From contig CAADGK010000073.1 of assembly GCA_900696515.1 (NCBI GenBank), positions 1 through 38,177 of the forward strand: a stretch of 38,177 nt of DNA, in the 5' to 3' direction. The stretch is from an uncultured Nitrosospira sp. GTDB lineage: Bacteria > Nitrospirota > Nitrospiria > Nitrospirales > Nitrospiraceae. Both the position numbers and the translations under genes were made by a program. Under the pieces are notes generated by a model, which saw nothing but the letters and a program-made list of their open reading frames with translations, did no database searches and was not told the origin of the DNA. The first letter of the stretch is position 1; each line of letters starts with the position of its first letter. This document shows, piece after piece, positions 1 through 8,333 of this stretch.

Positions 1-1298
1 ATCAGGCTTTCTGGTCCAAGCTCAATCGTGGTGAGTTCGAATCCGGGGTTTATCCACGTTTGCGGAAAGATGGCAGAGAAGTGTGGATCCAGGCCTCCTA
101 CAACCCGATTCTGGACCTGCAGGGCAAGGTGTACAAAGTGGTGAAGTATGCGACCGATGTGACTGCCCAGAAGGCGGTACAAGTGGAGATGCAGCAACTG
201 GTGCAAGAATCCCAGGCTGTGCTGGGGGCTATTGCCGTGAGCGATCTCACGCACGAGATGACCGGGACCTATCATGGCGAATTGGAGAAGATCAAGGACA
301 GTATCAATGCGGTGGTCCGCAATCTGATTGAGACGGTGTCCACGGTGCGGGAGGTGGTGGAATCCGTGACGAGCGGTGCCGAGGAGATCAACCGGGGCAA
401 CTGCGACTTGTCGCAGCGGACGAGCGAGCAGGCCAGCTCCCTGGAGGAAACCTCCGCGTCGATGGAAGAGATGACCAGCACGGTCAAGCAGAACGCCGAC
501 AATGCCAAACAGGCCAGCCAGCTGGCCGTTGCGGCCCGTGAGACGGCCGACCGGGGCGGCAGTGTGACCACGAGGGCGGTGGCGGCGATGGAGGAAATCA
601 ACAAAAGCAGTAAGCAGATCGCCGATATCATCACGGTGATCGATGAAATCGCGTTCCAGACCAACTTGCTGGCGCTGAACGCCGCGGTGGAAGCGGCGCG
701 GGCAGGCGAGCATGGGCGGGGGTTCGCCGTGGTGGCGGCGGAAGTCAGAAACCTGGCGCAGCGGTCGGCGACGGCGGCCAAAGAGATCAAGGGGTTGATC
801 AACGAGTCGATTGAACGGGTGACGGAAGGCAGTGAGTTGGTCAACCAGTCCGGCAAGACGCTGGGCGAAATCGTCAGCTCCGTGAAACGGGTGAGCGACA
901 TTATCCTTGAGATCAGCGCCGCGTCGCAGGAGCAGGCGAGCGGGATCGATCAGGTCAACAAGGCCATTATGGTCGTGGATGAGACGACGCAACAGAATGC
1001 GGCGCTGGTGGAACAGGTGACGAGCGCGAGCCAGTCGATGAAGAGCCAATCGGAGGAATTACTGCGCCGCATGGCGCTCTTCAAGCTGGAGTTGTCCGAA
1101 GCTGAGAAGGCCGCCAGTCCCGCCATCGCCGGTGTACGGGCAGTGGCGGCCCATGCGATTGCCAAGGCCTATACGCAGGGAACAGAAAAACCTCATGCAC
1201 CTAGGCCCGCCGCCGCCACCGAACAGCCATCCCGGAAGGTCCGGCTGGTCGTCGCCGGTAGCTCCGAGAAGTCGGGCGAGGAGTTTGAGGAATTTTAG
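1..1298 (+). CDS. Methyl-accepting chemotaxis protein with PAS domain (5' end missing)
   Basis: The reading frame is open from base 3, so the start lies upstream of the window and 431 codons are visible. The first ~55 residues are the end of a PAS domain ([12 protein letters not shown], then a TDVT exit motif). A short HAMP-like linker and a full cytoplasmic signalling domain follow. The receptor tip is visible as [20 protein letters not shown] near bases 643-702, flanked by long heptad helices. This tip binds CheA and CheW. The protein ends in EFEEF, which fits the x-[HFYW]-x2-[HFYW] pentapeptide that tethers CheR or CheB in other bacteria. No membrane segment is visible, but the N-terminus is missing. 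It is followed by a second receptor with a nearly identical signalling domain, so the pair probably arose by tandem duplication. The family call is certain; the sensed signal is unknown. Confidence 0.95.
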   Translation, partial: QAFWSKLNRGEFESGVYPRLRKDGREVWIQASYNPILDLQGKVYKVVKYATDVTAQKAVQVEMQQLVQESQAVLGAIAVSDLTHEMTGTYHGELEKIKDSINAVVRNLIETVSTVREVVESVTSGAEEINRGNCDLSQRTSEQASSLEETSASMEEMTSTVKQNADNAKQASQLAVAARETADRGGSVTTRAVAAMEEINKSSKQIADIITVIDEIAFQTNLLALNAAVEAARAGEHGRGFAVVAAEVRNLAQRSATAAKEIKGLINESIERVTEGSELVNQSGKTLGEIVSSVKRVSDIILEISAASQEQASGIDQVNKAIMVVDETTQQNAALVEQVTSASQSMKSQSEELLRRMALFKLELSEAEKAASPAIAGVRAVAAHAIAKAYTQGTEKPHAPRPAAATEQPSRKVRLVVAGSSEKSGEEFEEF

Positions 1299-1474
1299 CG
1301 TGAAGCGTCCGAAAGCCGTGAAGCGTGAAGAAAAAGACGTGAAATGTGAAGCGTGAAGCGTCTGAGGTTAGAGGAGGGAGGTTGGAGGTCCGAGGGAGCA
1401 GCTTCCGGCCTCTTCCCTCAAACCTCTCACTCTCCAACGTACGGCGCTTCACGCTTCACGCATGACGCTTCACG
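1299..1474. repeat. Type B hairpin repeat between the two receptor genes
   Basis: Outer arms are GTGAAGCGTGAAGCG on the left and CGCTTCACGCTTCACG on the right. Inner arms are a GAGGTT/GGTTGGAGG stretch near 1361-1390 and a CCTCAAACCTC/CTCCAAC stretch near 1417-1438. Together they would fold as a nested hairpin. It fills most of the 325-base gap, and no gene is seen in it. Confidence 0.8.
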
Positions 1475-1496
1475 TTCCCCCCGTTCCCATCTTATC

Positions 1497-1523
1497 TCAA
1501 GATTTCCTTTCACGGGCCGATAC
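1497..1523 (+). promoter_or_regulatory. Candidate sigma-28 (FliA) promoter for the second receptor
   Basis: TCAAGATT at 1497-1504, an 11-base spacer, then GCCGATAC at 1516-1523. The flagellar/chemotaxis sigma-28 consensus is TAAAGTTT-N11-GCCGATAA, so this matches 6 of 8 and 7 of 8 positions with exact spacing. It lies about 100 bases before a chemoreceptor gene, a classical sigma-28 target. The transcript would begin near 1530. No experimental support is available. Confidence 0.55.
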
Positions 1524-1623
1524 AGTGACGTGAGGGCGTGAGCGCCTTCCACGGGCGTGATCCGATGGACAACGCTCCGCACATCAATGGAACACATCCT
1601 GTGATGTCCAGGCTGGAGGACGT

Positions 1624-4416
1624 ATGCTGAATCGGCTCTACAATCTCTCGACGAGATCGAAGCTCCTGCTCAATGCGGGAATGATCCTGGCGCTCCTGGT
1701 CATCGGGGGCCTCATGTCGATCGGCGGCCTGATGAAGGTGAGCGGCCAGATCGAATCCATCTTCACGATCAACGTGCTCCCACTCAAACAGCTCGGGGAA
1801 CTGCAGGGACATTCACAACGGATGAGCGCCCTGGTGGCCTGGCATATTCTGGCCCGTGACTCCACGACGATGAAAAAATGGACTGAGGCGATCACCAAGC
1901 TCGATGAGGAGATCAAGAAGTTTGAGACGGCCTATGCCCCGATCATCGTCTCCGAGTCGGAACGGAAGACGTTTGAACGGTTCAAGACGAACTGGGTCGA
2001 CTACAAAGAAATCCGCACGAAAGTCTTGAGCCTCAGCGCCAATTTCAGCAAGGACGCGGCGATCGAACTGCAAGACGGCGCGCTGGCGGAGAAACTGTCG
2101 GCGTTGCTCGAGGATGTGGGTGGACTCGTGAAGGAAAACGAGGTCCAGGCGCAGGAGAGTCATGATTCGAGCCAGAGCCTGGCCACCTCGATGACCGTCC
2201 TCATGTTGCTCGGGATCGTCGGCGCGCTCCTGCTGGGCTTCTTCAGCAGTTGGACGGTGACGAAGTTCCTTGTCTCGGGCTTGGAGAATCTCCTGGAGGC
2301 CACGAAACAGCTGCGCGGAGGAAATCTCTCGTTTCGCGCTTCGGTGGCGACGACGGAGGAGATCGGGGCCTTGTCCACGGCCTTCAATCAAATGGCCGAC
2401 GAATTGGCCCAATCCCTGGAAGAGATGAACGCCCGCGTGGATATCATGAATACGACGAGCATTGTGTCGGAGGGCAATCTCAAGGGCGACATCCTCTCGG
2501 CCAACGACAAGTATGTGGAATTGTCCAAATATACGCGGGAGGAATTGATCGGGGCGCCGCACAGCATTACCCGCCACCCGGATGTGTCCAAAGACGTGTT
2601 CAAAAACATGTGGAACACGATCGGGCAGGGGAAACTCTATCGTGGGACCATCAAAAACCGAGCGAAGGACGGCACCCCCTATTACGTGGATGCGGTCATC
2701 AAGCCGGTGATGGGTCCGAACGGGAAGCCGCAGAAGTATCTCAGCGTCCGCTACGACATCACGCAGTTTGAAATCGCCCGCCAGAACATGAAGGGGATTC
2801 TGGACGCGATCAACAAGTGCTACGGCACGATCGAATTCGATCTCAAGGGCAATATTCTGACGGCGAACCAGGTGTTTCTGCAGATGATGGGCTATGAATT
2901 GAATGAACTCGTGGGAAAGCCGCACAGTCTGCTCGTCGAACCGGCCGTGAGTCAGGCGCCGGACTATCGTGCCCTGTGGGACAAGCTGGCGGAAGGCTCC
3001 TATGAGGCCGGGCAATACAAATGTCTCGGGAAGGGCGGCAGGGAGGTGTGGCTGCAGGCCAGCTATAACCCGGTGATGGACGAGGTGGGGCGGACATTCA
3101 AAGTGATCGGGCTCGCCACGGAAGTGACGCAGCAACGGCTGGCGATGGTCGAGGTGGAGAAGTTGATCAAGGCGGCGGCGGTCGGACAATTGTCGCAGCG
3201 CATCAAAACGGATGTCTTTACGGGCGATCTGCGCAATCTGACGGAGTCGGTCAACCGGCTGGTCGATGCCGTCACGCTTCCGTTGCGCGAGGCCCAGGGG
3301 GTGCTCAACGCCCTGGCGTCGAACGACCTGACGACCTGCATGACCGGGGCCTATCAGGGCGAATTCGAGGACATGAAACGGGCGCTCAATCTGGCCCTGA
3401 CGAACCTGACCAACACGATCCAGTCCGTCCATCAGGTAACGCGAGGGGTCCTGTCCGGCGCGGAGACGATCAGCCAGGGGAACGAGAACCTGTCGCAACG
3501 CACCAGCGAACAGGCGGCGGCCCTGGAGGAGACCTCGGCCTCCATGGAGGAAATGACGGCGACCGTCAAACAGAACGCGGACAATGCGAAGCAGGCGGAC
3601 CAATTGGCCATCGCGGCCCGTCAGACGGCCGATGAGGGGACCGAGGTGATTCACAAGGCCGTGGCGGCCATGGGCGAAATCAACCAAAGCAGCAAGAAGA
3701 TCGCCGACATCATCACCGTGATCGACGAGATTGCGTTCCAGACGAATCTTCTGGCGCTGAACGCGGCGGTGGAAGCGGCGCGGGCCGGGGAACATGGACG
3801 GGGCTTTGCCGTGGTGGCGGCGGAGGTCCGCAATCTGGCGCAGCGCTCGGCCCTTGCGGCTAAGGAGATCTCCGGGTTGATCAAAGAGTCGATCCAGCGC
3901 GTCACGGACGGGAGCGCCCTGGTGAATCAATCGGGTCAAACGCTGGAGAACATCGTGAATTCCGTCAAGCGGGTGACGGACATCATCGCGGAGATCAGCG
4001 CGGCGTCGCAGGAGCAGGCGATCGGGATCGATCAGGTCAACAAGGCCATCATGTCGATGGACCAGACGACGCAGCAAAACGTGGGGCTGGTCGAAGCCAC
4101 GACCAGCTCCGCCCAGGCGATGCAACAACAAGCCCAGGGCCTGTTCCAACAGGTGGCCGTCTTTAAGGTCAATGGAACCGGTGACGCGTTCAGCGTGAAG
4201 CCCGCGTCGATGAGTCCGCGAGGCGTGCGTGAAGCGCCGATGACGAGAGGTGGAAGGGTAGAGGGTGGAGGTCTGAGGCCTAAGCCTTCCGCCTCAAACC
4301 TCAAGCCTCCAACTCTCAAACGAACGACGCATCACGCGGCCGGCCCGGCCGTAGGCGCGTCCGTATCAGCCGACAAGGGCGCATCTCTAGCCGAGGATGG
4401 GTTTGAGGAATTCTAG
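1624..4416 (+). CDS. Methyl-accepting chemotaxis protein with two PAS domains
   Basis: A 930-residue transmembrane chemoreceptor. GGAGG at 1615-1619 sets the ATG. TM1 is about residues 13-36, followed by a ~150-residue helical periplasmic sensor and TM2 at about 190-210. HAMP (about 211-265) and two PAS domains (about 275-395 and 397-515) precede the signalling domain (about 590-850), whose tip is the same as in the upstream receptor. PAS2 resembles the PAS of the first receptor ([12 protein letters not shown]). It should bind CheA/CheW and be modified by the CheR, CheB and CheD encoded next. Residues 868-905 are odd: a type B hairpin repeat read in frame. The last residues, GFEEF, form a CheR/CheB-tethering type pentapeptide, so the repeat sits in the flexible tether. 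The ligand is unknown; PAS domains often bind haem, FAD or small ligands. Confidence 0.97.
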   Translation: MLNRLYNLSTRSKLLLNAGMILALLVIGGLMSIGGLMKVSGQIESIFTINVLPLKQLGELQGHSQRMSALVAWHILARDSTTMKKWTEAITKLDEEIKKFETAYAPIIVSESERKTFERFKTNWVDYKEIRTKVLSLSANFSKDAAIELQDGALAEKLSALLEDVGGLVKENEVQAQESHDSSQSLATSMTVLMLLGIVGALLLGFFSSWTVTKFLVSGLENLLEATKQLRGGNLSFRASVATTEEIGALSTAFNQMADELAQSLEEMNARVDIMNTTSIVSEGNLKGDILSANDKYVELSKYTREELIGAPHSITRHPDVSKDVFKNMWNTIGQGKLYRGTIKNRAKDGTPYYVDAVIKPVMGPNGKPQKYLSVRYDITQFEIARQNMKGILDAINKCYGTIEFDLKGNILTANQVFLQMMGYELNELVGKPHSLLVEPAVSQAPDYRALWDKLAEGSYEAGQYKCLGKGGREVWLQASYNPVMDEVGRTFKVIGLATEVTQQRLAMVEVEKLIKAAAVGQLSQRIKTDVFTGDLRNLTESVNRLVDAVTLPLREAQGVLNALASNDLTTCMTGAYQGEFEDMKRALNLALTNLTNTIQSVHQVTRGVLSGAETISQGNENLSQRTSEQAAALEETSASMEEMTATVKQNADNAKQADQLAIAARQTADEGTEVIHKAVAAMGEINQSSKKIADIITVIDEIAFQTNLLALNAAVEAARAGEHGRGFAVVAAEVRNLAQRSALAAKEISGLIKESIQRVTDGSALVNQSGQTLENIVNSVKRVTDIIAEISAASQEQAIGIDQVNKAIMSMDQTTQQNVGLVEATTSSAQAMQQQAQGLFQQVAVFKVNGTGDAFSVKPASMSPRGVREAPMTRGGRVEGGGLRPKPSASNLKPPTLKRTTHHAAGPAVGASVSADKGASLAEDGFEEF
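4225..4336. repeat. Type B hairpin repeat inside a coding region
   Basis: The same design as the gap element at 1299-1474: GCGTGAAGCG outer arm, inner GGTGGAGGTCTGAGGC against GCCTCAAACCTCAAGCCTCC, and a degraded right outer arm (GACGCATCACG). It is read in frame as residues 868-905 of the second chemoreceptor and gives a Pro/Arg/Gly-rich low-complexity stretch. Confidence 0.75.
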
Positions 4417-4419
4417 GAG

Positions 4420-4570
4420 ACGTGAAGCGTGAAGGGTGAAGCGTGAAGGGTGCGCGAGGCACGCGCGACGAGCGAGAGGCGGGACTCGCAAAGATAAGGC
4501 ATCTTGCCCGTCTCGCCAGTCTCGCGTGAAGAACGAGATACGCTTCACGTTTCACGAACGACGCTTCACG
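4420..4570. repeat. Type B hairpin repeat before cheR
   Basis: GTGAAGCGTGAAG arms flank a core with GAGGCGGGACTCGC, ATCTTGCCCGTC and TCTCGCCAGTCTCGCG. The core recurs at about 7810-7872 and 9721-9790. The right arm is CGCTTCACGTTTCACG. It fills the gap between the receptor stop and cheR. Confidence 0.8.
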
Positions 4571-4603
4571 AATTTTGTCCGCGTGTGACTGAGGCGACCG
4601 ACT

Positions 4604-5422
4604 ATGGATATTGAAATCTCGACCGAGGAATTTCAACGGTTCCGGACGTTGATTTATGACGAGAGCGGGATTTCGCTCAATGATCAGAAGCAGGGCCTGG
4701 TGGCGTCCCGGCTGTCGAAGCGTCTGCGTGAGCTGGGGGTCAAGACCTTTTCCGATTACTACGACCGGTTGATGCATGACACGGGACGGGAAGAGTTCAC
4801 CCGGATGTTGGATCTGATCTCGACCAATAAGACGGACTTCTTCCGGGAGCCCAAACACTTCGACTATCTCCGTGAGGAAATTCTGCCGCAACTGGCCCGG
4901 GAGAAAAAGATCCGCATCTGGTCTTCGGCCAGTTCCACCGGGGAGGAGCCCTATACCATTGCCATGACGCTGTATGACGGCGTGGCGGATCCGGCCAATT
5001 GGGATTTCAAAATCCTGGCGTCCGATCTCTCGACGCGCGTGCTGGCCAAAGCAGCCGGCGGGGTCTATGACGCCGATCGTGTGGACGACATGCCGCCGGA
5101 CGTCGTCAGACGGCATTTTCTTCGCGGGAAAGGCGAGCACGAGGGCCGGCTCAAAGTCAAACCGCATCTGACCTCCATGGTGCGGTTTCAACGGATCAAC
5201 CTGATGGACGACCACTTTCCCATCAAGAGCCCGTTGGATCTCATCTTCTGCCGCAACGTCATGATCTATTTCGACCGGCCCACGCAGGAAACGCTGGTCA
5301 ACAAGTTCCATCGCTACTTGAAGCCGGGCGGGTATCTGTTTATCGGGCACTCCGAAAGCCTCCAATGGGTGACCCATCCCTTCAAGTTGATCGGCCCGAC
5401 GATGTATCGGAAGGAAGGGTAA
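4604..5422 (+). CDS. cheR: CheR, chemotaxis protein methyltransferase
   Basis: 272 residues, the normal length for CheR. It transfers methyl groups from S-adenosylmethionine to glutamates on chemoreceptors, working with CheB to set adaptation. The N-terminal helical domain carries NKTDFFREPKHF (residues 75-86), the CheR signature. The Rossmann-type SAM site shows IWSSASSTGEEPYTIA (105-120). A later motif, FCRNVMIYFD, is also typical of the family. The ATG is preceded by a weak GAGG. CheR of this kind docks on C-terminal receptor pentapeptides, and both receptors just upstream carry one. A type B hairpin lies before it and a type A arm follows its stop closely. The call is secure. Confidence 0.97.
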   Translation: MDIEISTEEFQRFRTLIYDESGISLNDQKQGLVASRLSKRLRELGVKTFSDYYDRLMHDTGREEFTRMLDLISTNKTDFFREPKHFDYLREEILPQLAREKKIRIWSSASSTGEEPYTIAMTLYDGVADPANWDFKILASDLSTRVLAKAAGGVYDADRVDDMPPDVVRRHFLRGKGEHEGRLKVKPHLTSMVRFQRINLMDDHFPIKSPLDLIFCRNVMIYFDRPTQETLVNKFHRYLKPGGYLFIGHSESLQWVTHPFKLIGPTMYRKEG

Positions 5423-5427
5423 ATCGT

Positions 5428-5508
5428 CAGGTTTCAAGTTTCAGGTTTCAGGTTTCAAGTTTCTGGTTTCAAGTTAAAAACCAGCTCAAAAAACATGGAA
5501 CTTGAAAC
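5428..5508. repeat. Type A repeat, left arm flanking a four-helix-bundle gene
   Basis: Several tandem TTTCAAG/TTTCAGG units from 5428 to 5475, then an AT-rich stretch and CTTGAAAC at 5501-5508. The arm pairs with the CTTGAAACCTGAAACATG arm at 5923-5952, on the other side of the small gene. Confidence 0.8.
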
Positions 5509-5516
5509 ACGATGGA

Positions 5517-5927
5517 ATGAAGGCAATGCCGACGTTCGAACGGTTTGAGGATATGGAGGTATGGCAGCGTGCTCGCGATCTATGCAGGGAGGTCTATCGC
5601 ATTTCAGGCAAGGGCTCGTTCGGGGCAGACTTCTGGCTACGCGATCAGATGCGCAGGGCAAGCGCCTCGATCATGTCGAACATTGCCGAGGGATTTGAGC
5701 GAAGTGGAAGCGGAGAGTTCATCCAATTTCTGGCAATCGCTAAGGGGTCAGCCGGTGAGCTGCGAAGTCAGCTCTATATCGCTCTCGATCAAAAATATAT
5801 GGAACAAGAGCACTTTCTCCACCTTGTTGGGTTGGCCGTCGATACGACACGGATGATAGCTGGACTCATGAAGTATTTGCGAACATCAGGGGTCAAGGGT
5901 ACGAATTACAAAACACGGCAATCTTGA
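5517..5927 (+). CDS. Four-helix-bundle protein (S23 / 23S rRNA intervening-sequence family)
   Basis: About 136 residues from the ATG at 5517; the ATG at 5526 is also possible. Motifs of the S23/IVP four-helix-bundle family are visible: FEDMEVWQRARDL, then DQMRRASASIMSNIAEGFER, then EFIQFLAIAKGSAGELRSQL. The family is known from ORFs inside intervening sequences of 23S rRNA. It is related to the Avd accessory protein of diversity-generating retroelements, which binds nucleic acid. Its role outside those settings is unknown. Here it interrupts the chemotaxis genes between cheR and cheD and lies between inverted arms of a type A repeat. Its stop codon (5925-5927) is inside the right arm. That placement suggests insertion as part of a repeat element rather than a chemotaxis role. 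The family call is firm. Confidence 0.88.
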   Translation: MKAMPTFERFEDMEVWQRARDLCREVYRISGKGSFGADFWLRDQMRRASASIMSNIAEGFERSGSGEFIQFLAIAKGSAGELRSQLYIALDQKYMEQEHFLHLVGLAVDTTRMIAGLMKYLRTSGVKGTNYKTRQS

Positions 5928-5952
5928 AACCTGAAACATGAAACCTGAAACC
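5923..5952. repeat. Type A repeat, right arm overlapping the cheD start
   Basis: Consecutive CTTGAAAC, CTGAAACATG and AAACCTGAAACC units. They are inverted relative to the arm at 5428-5475. The element supplies both the stop of the preceding gene and the first possible start of cheD at 5938. Confidence 0.8.
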
Positions 5953-6552
5953 GATCTTCAACAATTTTCGCACATCCGCCGGATGCGGGATCACCGCTTC
6001 CCGCATGAGATCGCGGCGATTCTTCCGGGGGAGTACTTCGTGAGCGTCGAACCGATGATCGTGTATACCGTGCTGGGGTCCTGTGTGTCGGCCTGTATCC
6101 GCGATCCGGTGAACGGGATCGGCGGGATGAATCACTTCATGCTGCCCCAGCCGAAGAATCCGGGCGCCGACTCCTGGGGGGAATCGACGCGCTACGGGTC
6201 CTATGCGATGGAATCGCTGATCAACGACATTCTCAAGCGGGGCGGGGTGAAGAGCCGGCTGGAAGTGAAATTGTTCGGCGCCGGGCGGATCTACGAAGGC
6301 AACATCGACGTGGGGGCAAAAAATGCCGAGTGGGTGCTGGAGTATGTCAGGACGGAAGGTCTGACCGCCTGCAAGACGGATCTCGGGGACGTATTGCCGA
6401 GAAAGCTGTATTATTTTACTGAGTCCGGGCGGGTGCTCATGAAGAAAATCGAACGGGTGAAGAACCAGACGATTCTCGAACGCGAACGGGAGTACGCGTC
6501 GAAACTGCACAGCGTGAAACCGGTCGAGACCGAGGATGTGACGCTCTTCTAA
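5938..6552 (+). CDS. cheD: CheD, chemoreceptor glutamine deamidase
   Basis: 204 residues from this start. CheD deamidates glutamines on chemoreceptors and in some species works with CheC. The catalytic Cys is in VLGSCVSAC (Cys49) and the catalytic His in GGMNHFMLP (His66). The conserved block KLFGAGRIYEGNIDVGAKNA also matches the family. The start is unusual: the ATG lies inside a type A repeat with no Shine-Dalgarno sequence, so residues 1-5 (MKPET) are repeat-encoded. The ATG at 5983 (MRDHRF) would give a protein starting closer to the conserved core, but it also lacks a clear ribosome site. The gene lies between the four-helix-bundle gene and cheB, in an adaptation set with cheR. Function secure, start uncertain. 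Confidence 0.95.
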   Translation: MKPETDLQQFSHIRRMRDHRFPHEIAAILPGEYFVSVEPMIVYTVLGSCVSACIRDPVNGIGGMNHFMLPQPKNPGADSWGESTRYGSYAMESLINDILKRGGVKSRLEVKLFGAGRIYEGNIDVGAKNAEWVLEYVRTEGLTACKTDLGDVLPRKLYYFTESGRVLMKKIERVKNQTILEREREYASKLHSVKPVETEDVTLF

Positions 6553-6561
6553 GGGATGGAA

Positions 6562-6630
6562 AGTTTCATGTTGCACGTTTCATGTTTCAAGTTGTCGGAA
6601 AACCTGAAACGTTAAACTTGAAACGTGAAA
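6562..6630. repeat. Type A hairpin repeat between cheD and cheB
   Basis: Left arm of TTTCATG/TTTCAAG units, loop with TTGTCGGAAAA (6592-6602), right arm of CCTGAAAC, CTTGAAACGTGAAA. It is a complete, empty hairpin. Confidence 0.8.
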
Positions 6631-6646
6631 TTCAGAGAGGGAATTC

Positions 6647-7732
6647 ATGGCGAAGATACGCGTGCTGATCGTCGACGACTCGGCCTTGATGCGGCAGGTG
6701 CTGACGGCGCTTCTCGCCAAAGATCCGGAGATCGAGGTGATCGGATCCGCTCCCGATCCGTACATCGCCCGGGAAAAGATCAAGGCCTTGAATCCCGACG
6801 TGCTCACGCTCGACGTGGAGATGCCGAAAATGGACGGGCTCACCTTCCTGGAGAAGCTCATGCGCGGGCATCCCATGCCGGTGGTCATGGTGAGCTCGTT
6901 GACGGAAGCCGGTTGCGACACGACGCTGCGCGCGCTGGAACTGGGCGCGGTCGATTTCATCACCAAGCCCAAGATCGACCTGCGGGAAGGCATGGAGGAG
7001 ATCGCGCAGGACTTGATCGGCAAGGTGAAAGCGGCCGCTTGCGCCAAGATCAAGAGTTCCAAGTTTCAGGTTTCAGGTTCCAAGTCGAATCCGGAACTTG
7101 AAACGTGCAACGTGAAACCTGGAACTGGTTCGGGGGCGATGATCAAGACGACCGATACGATCATCGCGATCGGCGCCTCCACCGGAGGGACGGAGGCGGT
7201 CAAGGATGTCTTGCAGATGCTGCCGCCCAACACACCGCCGATTCTGGTGACCCAGCACATGCCGGAACGGTTCACGAAGACCTGGGCGGACCGGATGAAT
7301 GACCTCTGCCGCATTGCCGTCAAAGAAGCACAAGACGGCGACAGCGTGCTGCCGGGCCATGCCCTGGTGGCTCCCGGCGGGTACCATATGACCTTGGTGC
7401 GGAACGGCGCGCGGTATACTGTACAGATCAACCAGGATCCGCCGGTGAACCGGCACCGCCCCTCCGTGGATGTCACGTTTGCCTCGGTCGCCCGGTATGC
7501 CGGCGCCAATGCGGTCGGTGTGATCCTGACCGGGATGGGCGGCGACGGCGCCAAGGAAATGTTGACGATGAAACAGGCCGGCGCCTTTACCATCGCGCAG
7601 GATGAGGCGAGCTGTGTCGTGTTCGGCATGCCGAAAGAAGCCATCAAAATGGGCGGGGTGGATCAGGTGCTGCCGCTTCAGGACATTGCGGGCGCCATCC
7701 TGGCTCATGTGGGCTACTCAAAAGCCGCGTGA
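6647..7732 (+). CDS. cheB: CheB, receptor methylesterase with receiver domain
   Basis: 361 residues. The receiver domain spans residues 1-125: Asp10/Asp11, phospho-acceptor Asp56 in TLDVEMP, and Lys107. The C-terminal methylesterase domain (about 168-361) carries the triad Ser178 (GASTGG), His204 (VTQHMP) and Asp300 (GMGGDGA). It removes receptor methyl groups and deamidates glutamines when phosphorylated by CheA. AGAGGG before the ATG supports the start. The inter-domain linker is odd: residues 137-160 are a type A hairpin repeat (7055-7126) read in frame. Relative to E. coli CheB, the catalytic Ser is about 14 residues further along, so part of the linker is extra. cheA and cheW are not in the window. 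The call is secure. Confidence 0.98.
   Translation: MAKIRVLIVDDSALMRQVLTALLAKDPEIEVIGSAPDPYIAREKIKALNPDVLTLDVEMPKMDGLTFLEKLMRGHPMPVVMVSSLTEAGCDTTLRALELGAVDFITKPKIDLREGMEEIAQDLIGKVKAAACAKIKSSKFQVSGSKSNPELETCNVKPGTGSGAMIKTTDTIIAIGASTGGTEAVKDVLQMLPPNTPPILVTQHMPERFTKTWADRMNDLCRIAVKEAQDGDSVLPGHALVAPGGYHMTLVRNGARYTVQINQDPPVNRHRPSVDVTFASVARYAGANAVGVILTGMGGDGAKEMLTMKQAGAFTIAQDEASCVVFGMPKEAIKMGGVDQVLPLQDIAGAILAHVGYSKAA
7055..7126. repeat. Type A hairpin repeat inside cheB
   Basis: Left arm AGTTCCAAGTTTCAGG at 7055-7070 continues to 7084. The loop is near 7085-7093. The right arm begins at AACTTGAAACGTG and ends GTGAAACCTGGAACT at 7126. The arms are close to 31 bases each. The whole element stays in frame and has no stop codon. 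Confidence 0.85.
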
Positions 7733-7734
7733 TG

Positions 7735-7872
7735 AGACGTGAGGTGTGAAGCGGCAGGGGACGTGAAGCGTATCTCGTGAAGGGTGAAGCGTGAAGCGAG
7801 ACACGCGCGACAGGCGGGACTCGCGAGGATAGAACATGGTGCCGTCACGCTTTTCTCGCCGGTCTCGCGAGG
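7735..7872. repeat. Type B hairpin repeat after cheB
   Basis: GTGAAGCG-type left arms, then GGCGGGACTCGCGAGGATA at about 7813-7831 and TCTCGCCGGTCTCGCGAG at about 7854-7871. The core matches those at 4476-4525 and 9723-9785. Confidence 0.8.
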
Positions 7873-7889
7873 AAGGATCACCAATCACT

Positions 7890-7947
7890 TCACACAGACC
7901 AAACCGACGAGACGGACCAAACAGACCAAACAAACCCGATAGACCAG
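7890..7947. repeat. Type C repeat before the STAS gene
   Basis: Short repeated units AGACCAAAC, GACGAGACGGACC and AGACCAAACAAAC. The same units recur in the hairpin at 19158-19240. This copy directly abuts the STAS ribosome binding site. Confidence 0.65.
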
Positions 7948-7959
7948 AAGGAGGAAGAT

Positions 7960-8310
7960 ATGGCGATGCAGACGAAAGAACGTCCAGTGCCGAACGGGGT
8001 AATGCTGGAATTGACGGGTGATCTCACCTATGCCAACCGGGAGCAATTCAAAACGGCGGTCGAATCGATTCGGCAGAAAGGCTGCCGGCATTTGATCTTG
8101 AACATGGCCGATGTCCGGTTCGTCGATAGTTCCGGGCTTGGTCTGCTGGCGCTGGTGTCGCAAAACTTCAAACTGAGCCAGGGCAAAGTCAGCATGTTGA
8201 AGCCGCAAAGTTATGTCCGTGAAATCATGAGTCTGGCGAATATCCAGAAACTCATCCCTGTGTATGAGAATGAGCAGGATGCTCTGGCCGGACAGCCGAA
8301 AGCGGCATAG
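7960..8310 (+). CDS. STAS-domain anti-sigma factor antagonist (SpoIIAA/RsbV-like)
   Basis: 116 residues forming a single STAS domain. The motif FVDSSGLGLLAL at residues 54-65 carries Ser57, equivalent to the phosphorylated Ser58 of Bacillus SpoIIAA. Such proteins bind an anti-sigma kinase when dephosphorylated and are switched off by phosphorylation. GAAGGAGGAAGAT just before the ATG is a strong ribosome binding site. The next genes encode a receiver-PP2C phosphatase and a receiver-HATPase kinase, the two enzymes expected to act on this protein, so the set looks like a partner-switching module. No sigma factor gene is in view, so the final target is unknown and could be a chemotaxis or motility component. 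The family call is firm; the partnership is inferred. Confidence 0.92.
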   Translation: MAMQTKERPVPNGVMLELTGDLTYANREQFKTAVESIRQKGCRHLILNMADVRFVDSSGLGLLALVSQNFKLSQGKVSMLKPQSYVREIMSLANIQKLIPVYENEQDALAGQPKAA

Positions 8311-8333
8311 GCGGGAAGGGTCTCTCGGAAAGG

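Noticed and set aside
1813-4149. 778-codon open frame on the minus strand
   Set aside because: It lies fully antisense to the second chemoreceptor. Its residues are His/Arg/Leu/Asp-rich, as expected from a mirrored GC-rich gene, and it has no recognisable domain.
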